Shown here in pieces: positions 6,660-12,141 of a DNA stretch of 12,141 nucleotides (position 1 is the first letter of the stretch; each line of letters opens with the position of its first letter). Source of the DNA: Bacteroidota bacterium (lineage in GTDB: Bacteria; Bacteroidota; Bacteroidia; Chitinophagales; Chitinophagaceae). The position numbers and the translations under genes are program-made. The notes below the pieces were generated by a model, which saw only the letters and a program-made list of their open reading frames with translations, ran no database searches and was not told the DNA's origin. The stretch covers positions 1 to 12,141 of the forward strand of contig JAGWTK010000083.1 in NCBI GenBank assembly GCA_028876035.1, in the 5' to 3' direction.

Positions 6660-6690
6660 ATCTTACGTCTACATATCTTACATCTTACAT
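6660..6690. repeat. Short TCTTAC direct-repeat array overlapping a stop codon
   Basis: ATCTTAC occurs at 6660, 6675 and 6682, the last two directly adjoining, with GTCTAC at 6667. A weaker unit at 6689 (ATTCACC) contains the stop codon of the TolC-family gene. The unit length is 7 bp with some slippage. Confidence 0.6.
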
Positions 6691-7980
6691 TCACCAGTAT
6701 TTGTATCCCATCAACCTTACCAGTTCCAGCTTGGCCAAACAAAGCTGGTATTCATATTGCAGGCGGCTGAAGCGCGCACGGGCGAGGTTTGTGCTGGCAT
6801 TGGTAATTTCCAGGTTGGTACCTACGCCATTTTTGTAGCGGCTCGCGGCAAGTTCCTGCGCTGTCTGGGCCTGTTCAATCTGGCCAGCGGTGTTGCCGAT
6901 ACGCTCCTGGTTACTGCGGATATCGATCAAGGTTTGCTGAATATCGCGTTTGAAATTGCTGTTCAGCGTTTCAATGGCCAGCCTGTTCTGTGTGAGCACG
7001 GTTTCGTTGAGCTTAACCAGTTGTTTGGTACGACCCCCATCGTAAAGGGGCAGCCTAAATGCCACACCCGCTCCATAGTTGAAACGGGGTTCATTTACAT
7101 TGGGCACGTACCCATTCTTTACACCTGCATTCGCACCAAGGTTCAGCGAGGGCTTGGTGCCCAGTTTTGCAATGGCGATTTCATTTTTCGCCTGCTGAAT
7201 GCGGTCATTGGCCAGCAGGAATTCAGCATTGCTTACCTGCGCGCTGGCCAATGCTTCATTGACTTCTTTCAATGGCAAATCAAAATCAAAAGCATTTCCA
7301 TTGGTACTGGAGGCGCCGGTGGTATACTGGAGCAGATTCTCCTGCTTTGCCAGGTTATTCTGCAAATCCACTTTCCGGTTTTGCTCAGCGTCTATCTGTG
7401 TTTGCAGGCTCAGGAGGTCCAGCTTGATGGCATCTCCGTTTCTCAGCTTGCTGTCGATAACCCGCTTGTTCTCGTTCAGGTAAGCCAGTACAGAATCCTC
7501 GATATCGATGGCTTTCCGGAAGTAAATAATATTGTAATAGATATTGCTGATTTGGCTGGCGAGTTGGCCGCGTGCATAATCAGCATTGTGCTGCGCATAC
7601 TTGATGTCATCTTTCGATTTCTCTACATTGGCTTTTAGCCGGCCAAAATCAAACAGCGTATAGTTACCGGATACATTGGCATTGAAATTATGTACCGGCG
7701 CAAACTGGAAGTTTTCCGTTTTACCATTCACCTGCAGGGGAAGGGTAATCTTGGGCTCTACAAAATTATAACTCGCATTGGCATCAATCACCGGCTTGTT
7801 GTTCTGCGCAATTTCCAGCCGCTGTTTGGCGGTTTCGATCCCATTCTCCGCTTCTTTTATCCGGGGGAAATAACTGAACGATTGGTTGATCAATGTTTTC
7901 AATTCACTGTTCGCACTGGTTTGTGCTTGCGCACCAGCGGCCAGTGCCAGGATGAAAACAGGTAAGAATATCTTTCTCAT
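6691..7980 (-). CDS. TolC-family outer-membrane efflux channel
   Basis: This 429-residue protein has a clear signal peptide (MRKIFLPVFILALAAGAQA, cut before Gln20). The mature part shows the TolC/OEP pattern: two similar halves of long alpha-helices rich in Gln, Asn, Ala and Glu (about 30-60, 115-190, 235-275 and 320-410), broken by strand segments such as NASYNFVEPKITL (68-80) and RFNYGAGVAFRLPLYDGGRTK, the second ending in the LPLYDGGR motif common in the family. Family knowledge: trimers form a barrel through the outer membrane and a helical tunnel across the periplasm that docks with an HlyD/EmrA adaptor. The gene is the last of four in the efflux operon, 16 nt after the EmrB-like gene, which gives a full tripartite pump. 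Its stop codon is touched by a short repeat array. Confidence 0.95.
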   Translation of the reverse strand: MRKIFLPVFILALAAGAQAQTSANSELKTLINQSFSYFPRIKEAENGIETAKQRLEIAQNNKPVIDANASYNFVEPKITLPLQVNGKTENFQFAPVHNFNANVSGNYTLFDFGRLKANVEKSKDDIKYAQHNADYARGQLASQISNIYYNIIYFRKAIDIEDSVLAYLNENKRVIDSKLRNGDAIKLDLLSLQTQIDAEQNRKVDLQNNLAKQENLLQYTTGASSTNGNAFDFDLPLKEVNEALASAQVSNAEFLLANDRIQQAKNEIAIAKLGTKPSLNLGANAGVKNGYVPNVNEPRFNYGAGVAFRLPLYDGGRTKQLVKLNETVLTQNRLAIETLNSNFKRDIQQTLIDIRSNQERIGNTAGQIEQAQTAQELAASRYKNGVGTNLEITNASTNLARARFSRLQYEYQLCLAKLELVRLMGYKYW

Positions 7981-7996
7981 TTCAATTGATTTAATA

Positions 7997-9583
7997 TTAA
8001 TGTGATTCTTCTACCGCCGCCTTCGCAGCTGCCATTTCAGCGGCAGATTTTTTCTTAACCCGCAAAAACGAAACCAGCGGTATCACCAGGATGAAAAACA
8101 GGGCTACCAGGCGAAACGTATCCAGGTAAGAGAGGTAGTACGATTGCATATCCACCTTCGCATTGATAACACCGTATGCTTTATTCATAGCCGTTGCTGA
8201 ATCGATACCACCCCGGGCCATAAAGTTCGACGCAACACCATGCAGCTGGCTACTGAGGGCTGCAGAGCCATCCGCAAGGTTGGCCACAAGGTCCGTCCGG
8301 TGCTGACTATACTGGTGTGCTACATAATTATTTGCAAGCGCAATACCAAAGGCACCACCGAGCTGCCGGATCATATTATTAAGCGAGATACCCGCCGCAT
8401 AGTCTTTGGGACTTAAACCCGCCACTGCCTGGTTGATCAGCGGAAGTTGTACCATGCTCATACCTACTGCGCGCAGCGCAAAGGGTAAGAAGAAGTCGCC
8501 CTTGCTCACATCGGGACTCACCTGCGAACTCATGATCGCGTACCCGGCAAACAATATGAAACCGACGACCACAAATGGAATAGGGGAAACACCTTTGCTC
8601 ATGGTTTTTCCGATAACGGGCATGAGCACCACCGTTATCATGGTCGGCGCCATTAAGGTTAGTCCCGTTTCCAATGGTGTATAGCCGAGCACCCGTTGCG
8701 CGAGTACCGGAAACACATAGACGGAGGTATATAAGCCAAAACCCGTGACGAAAGTAAAAATGGTCGTGAACGCGAGGTTCCGGTTGTTCAGAATCCGCAG
8801 GTTCACTGCCGGTGTTTTAATCGACAGTTCATACCATATAAATGCAATGATGCCCAACAGTGCCAGCACCGAACAAATACGAATGGCATTGCTGGCGAAC
8901 CAGTCTTCAGATTCTCCTCTTTCCAGCACGAACTGCAAACAACCGATGCCTACCATCAGCAACAAAATACCGTTGTAGTCGATATGCATCCCCTTCTTTT
9001 TCTTGCCTTCGCCCGGTTTCTTGTCGATAAAGGTGATCGAAAGCAGTGTGGCGATGATACCAATGGGAATATTGATCATGAATATCAGGGGCCACTGGTA
9101 ATGGTCCATGATATATCCGCCGAGGGTCGGACCCAATGTTGGCCCCAACACGATGCCCATCCCAAATAAGCCCGAAGCGATCGGACGATCCTGTGGTTCG
9201 AAGGCATCAAACAGGATGGCCTGTGAGGTAGACAGGAGGGCACCACCGCCAACACCCTGTATAAACCGCCAGATGATAATTTCAATCAGACTGGTGGACT
9301 GTCCGCACAAATACGACGCGATGGTAAAAATCACCATCGATACGATGTAATAATTCTTGCGGCCAAAATATTCAGCAAGGAAACCGGTCAGTGGAATGAT
9401 AATCACATTCGCGATGGCGTACGATGTAATCACCCAGCTAATATCCTCGATGCTCACGCCGAGGCTTCCGCTCATGTCGGTGAGCGCCACGTTTACAATA
9501 GACGTGTCGATCAGTTCCATGATGGCCGCCGAAACAGTCGTGAGCACAATAATGGCCCGCGCAAAACCCCTGGGAGTTGCCAT
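7997..9583 (-). CDS. emrB: DHA2 family MFS drug transporter, EmrB/QacA type
   Basis: This 528-residue protein has about 14 hydrophobic helices, the expected size and layout for drug:H+ antiporter family 2. Visible motifs are D1 ELIDTSIVNVAL (23-34), motif A GFLAEYFGRKN between TM2 and TM3 (67-77), motif B RFIQGVGGG (106-114) and motif C GPTLGPTLGG in TM5 (147-156), the antiporter signature. A charged loop KKPGEGKKKKG (188-198) separates TM6 and TM7. Family knowledge: EmrB exports hydrophobic drugs and uncouplers using the proton gradient, with EmrA and TolC. It sits 8 nt after the EmrA-like gene and 16 nt before the TolC-family gene, so the set is cotranscribed. The drug spectrum cannot be predicted from sequence. 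Confidence 0.95.
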   Translation of the reverse strand: MATPRGFARAIIVLTTVSAAIMELIDTSIVNVALTDMSGSLGVSIEDISWVITSYAIANVIIIPLTGFLAEYFGRKNYYIVSMVIFTIASYLCGQSTSLIEIIIWRFIQGVGGGALLSTSQAILFDAFEPQDRPIASGLFGMGIVLGPTLGPTLGGYIMDHYQWPLIFMINIPIGIIATLLSITFIDKKPGEGKKKKGMHIDYNGILLLMVGIGCLQFVLERGESEDWFASNAIRICSVLALLGIIAFIWYELSIKTPAVNLRILNNRNLAFTTIFTFVTGFGLYTSVYVFPVLAQRVLGYTPLETGLTLMAPTMITVVLMPVIGKTMSKGVSPIPFVVVGFILFAGYAIMSSQVSPDVSKGDFFLPFALRAVGMSMVQLPLINQAVAGLSPKDYAAGISLNNMIRQLGGAFGIALANNYVAHQYSQHRTDLVANLADGSAALSSQLHGVASNFMARGGIDSATAMNKAYGVINAKVDMQSYYLSYLDTFRLVALFFILVIPLVSFLRVKKKSAAEMAAAKAAVEESH

Positions 9584-9591
9584 AATGAAAT

Positions 9592-10635
9592 TTATTTAAC
9601 AGGCACTACAACATAAGCGCTGAGGCCTGCCCGTAAGATGTTTTTCAGTTGGGAAACATTGTTGATATTGATCTTCACCGGCACGCGTTGTGTTACTTTC
9701 ACGAAGTTGCCGCTGGCATTGTCTGGTGGCAGCAGGGAGAATTTCGCACCCGTAGCGTCGCTCACACTCTCTATCGTGCCCTTGATCTTCTGGTCGGGAT
9801 AGGCGTCCAGTTCAATCTCCGCTTCCTGCCCCGGATGAAACTTGCGCACCTGGGTTTCCTTAAAGTTGCCGACGATCCAATAAGTGCTGTCGCTCACGAT
9901 CGAAAAAAGCGGACTGCCTGCCTGCACATACTGGCCGGTAGCAATATTGCGTTTGCCGATCTTACCATCCTGCGGTGCATAAATTTTTGTGTACGAGAGT
10001 TTCAGTTTTTGCTGTTCTATCACCGCCTTTTTCACACCCAGCTGCGCTTCGGCACGTTGAATGGCCGACTGTGATATCGAAATCCGGCTCTGCGCCGTAT
10101 TCAGCTCGCTTTCACTGTTGCTGGCCTGTTGCTTTGCCTGCTCAAGCGCATACCGGCTGTCGTCCAGTTGCTTCTTCGTAATGGCCTGGTCGGCAAACAG
10201 GTTTTTATTACGGTTGTAATCGTCCTGCGCCTGCTGCACTTTCACATCGCTCAGGGAAATATCACCTTTGTTGGAGCGGATAGACACCACTGAATTGTTC
10301 AGTGCCGCGCGCGCATTGGCGATTTCTGCTTCAGCCACTTTGTAATCGGCTTCCATCTGTGCCAGCTGCGTTTGTAACTCTTCGTCATCAAGCTCCACCA
10401 GCAATTGTCCTTTTTTAACGGAATCGTAATCGTTGACAGCGATCGATTTCACATAACCCGACACACGGGGCAATACCGGCGAAATCTGCGCCTCTACCTG
10501 TGCATTATCTGTTGTTTCGTGCGCCATCGCAAACGAGATCTTTTTATAGCCGTAGATGGCGGCTGCGATCAACACCACCCCCAATACGATAAAACGCACC
10601 GGGGATTTCTTTTTTACTTGTTCCTGATTTTCCAT
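9592..10635 (-). CDS. emrA: HlyD/EmrA family membrane-fusion protein
   Basis: This 347-residue protein has a short cytoplasmic N-terminus, one membrane anchor (about 14-30) and a periplasmic remainder. The first half-lipoyl segment with TTDNAQVEAQISPVLPRVSGYV (41-62) and GQLLVELDDEEL (76-87) is a typical EmrA start. A long helical hairpin rich in Ala, Gln and Glu follows (about 88-212), then the second half-lipoyl part YTKIYAPQDGKIGKRNIATGQYV and a beta-barrel domain including FKETQVRKFHPGQ. LLPPDNASGNFVKVTQRVPV (301-320) is a close match to the EmrA C-terminal signature. It bridges the inner-membrane EmrB-like pump and the TolC-family channel. It lies 31 nt after tetR and 8 nt before emrB. 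Confidence 0.95.
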   Translation of the reverse strand: MENQEQVKKKSPVRFIVLGVVLIAAAIYGYKKISFAMAHETTDNAQVEAQISPVLPRVSGYVKSIAVNDYDSVKKGQLLVELDDEELQTQLAQMEADYKVAEAEIANARAALNNSVVSIRSNKGDISLSDVKVQQAQDDYNRNKNLFADQAITKKQLDDSRYALEQAKQQASNSESELNTAQSRISISQSAIQRAEAQLGVKKAVIEQQKLKLSYTKIYAPQDGKIGKRNIATGQYVQAGSPLFSIVSDSTYWIVGNFKETQVRKFHPGQEAEIELDAYPDQKIKGTIESVSDATGAKFSLLPPDNASGNFVKVTQRVPVKININNVSQLKNILRAGLSAYVVVPVK

Positions 10636-10640
10636 CTTGC

Positions 10641-10661
10641 TGTATTGTTTTGATTGTATTG
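10641..10661. repeat. Mini direct repeat in the tetR-emrA gap
   Basis: TGTATTG occurs at 10641 and 10655, with TTTTGAT between them at 10648, so three heptamer slots fill 21 of the 31 bp between the two genes. It is short enough to be chance in AT-rich spacer DNA, but it keeps the 7-bp register seen in other gaps of this window. Confidence 0.35.
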
Positions 10662-10666
10662 TATGC

Positions 10667-11281
10667 TTATTTCAATAAATGCGCACGGATCATTTGTTTG
10701 AGGTGATCAGCCAGCCGTTTTGCGAACCGGGTATCATCATAGGGCACATAGGCCTCATCCTTATTGAGGAGTTTATTGCACATCCTCCTTGAGAGCAACA
10801 CCTGGTTAATGGTACCGGTGATGGTGGCAATGACCAGGGGCGCATCTACTTTTTTAAACAAGCCGCTTTTCATGCCACTCTCGATCACACCGCGCATAAT
10901 AAGGCTGTTGGGGTAGATAATTTCTACGATGGCCGCCTGCAGGGCTTCGCGCTGACTCAGCATGAGCTCCTGGTGCAGGACGCGGTGAAACTTCCGGTTA
11001 CCGAATAATTTTTTGATATGATTATCGATGATCATATCCACTTTTTCTATTTCTGAATAGTTCGGGTTATTAGCGAGTTCCTCCAGGGCTACCCTGGCGT
11101 AGGCAGCCTTGTGCGCCACGAGCTGCTCGAAGAGTTTCTCCTTCGACCCGAAATAATAATTCACCATGGCAACGTTTACGTCCGCGCGGGCGGCCAGGTC
11201 ACGGATCGAAGTCCCCTCAAACCCTTTTTCGGCAAACAGTTCCAAAGCGTGTTCCAGAATGTGTTGTTTCTTGTCGGTCAT
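10667..11281 (-). CDS. TetR/AcrR family transcriptional repressor of the efflux operon
   Basis: This 204-residue protein has the standard TetR size. The N-terminal DNA-binding domain covers residues 4-50: ILEHALELFAEKGFEGTSIRDLAARA leads into the helix-turn-helix (about 25-44), with the recognition helix NVAMVNYYF and the conserved GSKEKLFEQL after it. The C-terminal part (about 55-204) is all-helical and would hold the ligand pocket and dimer interface; it matches no specific ligand class I can name. It is the first gene of the operon, followed after 31 nt by emrA. Two tandem inverted repeats over its promoter (11309-11342) strongly suggest autorepression, with release by a pump substrate (inference from the family's usual mode). 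Confidence 0.95.
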   Translation of the reverse strand: MTDKKQHILEHALELFAEKGFEGTSIRDLAARADVNVAMVNYYFGSKEKLFEQLVAHKAAYARVALEELANNPNYSEIEKVDMIIDNHIKKLFGNRKFHRVLHQELMLSQREALQAAIVEIIYPNSLIMRGVIESGMKSGLFKKVDAPLVIATITGTINQVLLSRRMCNKLLNKDEAYVPYDDTRFAKRLADHLKQMIRAHLLK

Positions 11282-11303
11282 ATGGTGTAAGCTGAAAGAA
11301 CCG

Positions 11304-11335
11304 CAAAGTTAAACACTTGTTTAATATTAAACAAA
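11304..11335 (-). promoter_or_regulatory. Bacteroidota-type promoter of the tetR-emrA-emrB-tolC operon
   Basis: On the minus strand TTTG (plus positions 11332-11335) is followed by exactly 20 nt and then TAACTTTG (11304-11311). This fits the primary sigma factor consensus of Bacteroidota, TTTG-N19-21-TAnnTTTG, at every fixed position. Transcription would start about 5-8 nt further on, near 11297, giving a 5' leader of roughly 15 nt before the tetR ATG at 11281. The promoter lies within the tandem inverted repeats. Confidence 0.85.
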
Positions 11336-11342
11336 CGTTTAA
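11309..11342. promoter_or_regulatory. Tandem TetR operators
   Basis: Two copies of TTAAAC-N4-GTTTAA lie side by side: 11309-11324 with spacer ACTT and 11327-11342 with spacer AAAC, 18 bp centre to centre. The inner half-sites also form a perfect 18-bp palindrome (11317-11334). The right copy covers the -33 box; the left copy covers the promoter spacer and the first bases of the -7 box. Bound repressor would therefore block RNA polymerase. Half-site arms of 6 bp with a 4-bp spacer suit a TetR dimer. Confidence 0.85.
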
Positions 11343-11392
11343 TTAATTTTTTAGGCAGGCAAGCCCAGGCTCAACAAAAAGGGAGGCGTTCA

Positions 11393-12028
11393 TTAGTGCT
11401 TTTTGGCAGAATCGGCGGGTGGAGCGGTTGTGCTAAGGCTGTCTTTCACGGCATTGGCACTGTCCCTGGGAACGGGCAGGGTGCCGCTGTTATCATAGAA
11501 GACGAGGTCGCTGAGATCCTGTTTTGCTTCCAGGCCATTGCGGCCGTAGTTAACAAACTTATCGTGCTGGCTATAACGGGCAGGCTTATTCGTATAGAAC
11601 TTGTGCTGGTTCTGATCCCACCAGAGCTCTTCACAGCGCAGGGTATCGTGTTTCAGCACATTGATGACAACGACACTGTCTTTCAGGAAAACTTTATTCT
11701 CCCATTCGCGGTATTTCCCGTATTTAGCGTCCAGCTGACTCTCTTTTACAAGGGAATCGTTGAAAAAATCCACATGCAAGGAATTCGGGAACTCCACATA
11801 GGCGCTGTCGTTATTGCTATTCCCATGATAGCGCAGCATCACCGGTGCGGTCAATTTTCCTTTTACCTTTCCCCCCTGGCTTAGATAACTCTCAATCCCA
11901 TGTCCTTCTTCCATGGCAGTGCGTTTGTCCTTTAGATCGGGAACAGTATTCGGTTCGTTGTCGCACCCATACAGGGACAGCGCTACAACAAACACCGAGA
12001 TCAGAAAAAAGACGGGATTCCATTTCAT
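11393..12028 (-). CDS. lptC: LPS export periplasmic lipoprotein LptC
   Basis: This 211-residue protein has a lipoprotein signal with lipobox-like LYGC (19-22), so Cys22 would be lipidated. Asp follows the Cys, which in E. coli keeps lipoproteins in the inner membrane; whether that rule holds in Bacteroidota is uncertain. The mature part has the LptC pattern of short beta-strands: KLTAPVMLRY, FPNSLHVDFFND, ESQLDAKYGKYREWENKVFLKDSVVVIN, DTLRCEELWWDQNQHKFYTNKPARY and GLEAKQDLSDLVFYDN, typical of the bacteroidete family. The last 30 residues are a Ser/Pro/Asp/Lys-rich tail without a fold. Role: links the LptBFG ABC exporter to LptA-type bridge proteins in moving LPS to the outer membrane. It starts 3 nt after the upstream probable coaX, which fits the coaX-lptC neighbourhood of Bacteroidota. 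No clear terminator separates it from the tetR promoter. Confidence 0.88.
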   Translation of the reverse strand: MKWNPVFFLISVFVVALSLYGCDNEPNTVPDLKDKRTAMEEGHGIESYLSQGGKVKGKLTAPVMLRYHGNSNNDSAYVEFPNSLHVDFFNDSLVKESQLDAKYGKYREWENKVFLKDSVVVINVLKHDTLRCEELWWDQNQHKFYTNKPARYSQHDKFVNYGRNGLEAKQDLSDLVFYDNSGTLPVPRDSANAVKDSLSTTAPPADSAKKH

Positions 12029-12031
12029 TTG

Positions 12032-12141
12032 TCAGGATTGATTTCCCTGGTTGGCTTCACTGATCGCATACAAACCTTTGAACAGGAGATCGGGATCGGC
12101 AAAGACTTTGTTTTTCAATTGTGGCACAAAATACAGGCAAT
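12032..12141 (-). CDS. coaX: Probable type III pantothenate kinase, C-terminal fragment
   Basis: Only the last 35 codons are present, the 5' part lying beyond the right edge. The readable end is CLYFVPQLKNKVFADP followed by DLLFKGLYAISEANQGNQS and a TGA stop at 12032-12034. The pattern LK..VFADPDLLFKGLYAI resembles the C-terminus of type III pantothenate kinases (CoaX), where a hydrophobic Leu-Leu-x-Gly-Leu helix ends the protein. In many Bacteroidota coaX precedes lptC, which supports the call. CoaX would phosphorylate pantothenate in the first step of CoA synthesis. With so little sequence the assignment rests on a weak motif plus context; no catalytic residue is visible. Confidence 0.5.
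   Translation of the reverse strand, partial: CLYFVPQLKNKVFADPDLLFKGLYAISEANQGNQS

Larger units (their letters stand above)
6077..6690. other. Gene-free interval between the SDR gene and the efflux operon
   Basis: These 614 bp hold no credible gene. Short open frames exist in all three minus frames around 6128-6395, but they read through the ATCCAAATCC repeats and match no family I recognise. The interval carries, from left to right: two inverted repeats in the SDR leader (6102-6167), the ATCCAAATCCTG repeat family (6310-6463), a strong hairpin terminator (6534-6555), a palindrome module (6611-6655) and a short TCTTAC array (6660-6690). No tRNA or recognised ncRNA was seen. Near-matches to the Bacteroidota -7 box occur (for example around 6183-6190), but none has a proper -33 box. 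Confidence 0.7.

Noticed and set aside
6601..7638. 345-codon plus-strand open frame opposite the TolC-family gene
   Set aside because: It is antisense to a complete gene with a signal peptide and family motifs; its translation matches nothing and reflects codon bias of the real gene.
11343..11392. Terminator between lptC and the tetR promoter
   Set aside because: The GC-rich stretch AGCCTGGGCTTGCC can form only 3-4 bp stems and the T-runs are badly placed.

Overview
The window looks like chromosomal DNA of a Bacteroidota bacterium, most plausibly a Chitinophagaceae-like soil or freshwater member. The evidence is a Bacteroidota-type promoter (TTTG-N20-TAACTTTG) before the tetR gene, start codons without a Shine-Dalgarno sequence, a CBM9/DUF5916 outer-membrane protein, a lipoprotein-type LptC and an HSDL2-like SDR. 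Every gene I can support lies on the minus strand, so transcription runs from right to left. The taxon assignment is inference; no rRNA or marker gene is present.

Right end (12141 to about 11393): the C-terminal end of a probable type III pantothenate kinase (coaX), followed after 3 nt by lptC, the periplasmic LPS-transport lipoprotein. Middle-right (11342 to about 6534): a four-gene multidrug efflux operon in the order tetR regulator, HlyD/EmrA membrane-fusion protein, DHA2/EmrB 14-TM transporter and TolC-family outer-membrane channel. Its promoter lies inside two tandem 16-bp inverted repeats, so the operon is probably repressed by its own first product. A strong hairpin at 6534-6555 probably ends it.

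Middle (6690-5195): a 614-bp gene-free stretch rich in short repeats and palindromes, then an HSDL2-like short-chain dehydrogenase with its own terminator. Left (5048-1): a DUF5916/CBM9 outer-membrane protein, then two tandem paralogous M20 (AbgB-like) amidohydrolases with signal peptides. The second paralog is cut by the window edge. This trio may handle peptides or amide-linked substrates in the envelope, but no substrate can be read from the sequence.

The most unusual signal is not a gene. Several gaps between genes hold degenerate direct-repeat arrays with a period of 7 or 8 bp, each built on a different word. The clearest is a seven-unit array at 997-1045 in which TAC recurs in the same phase of every heptamer. 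Three arrays touch or nearly touch start or stop codons. They recall the heptameric short tandemly repeated repetitive (STRR) sequences of cyanobacteria, but I know of no function for them here.
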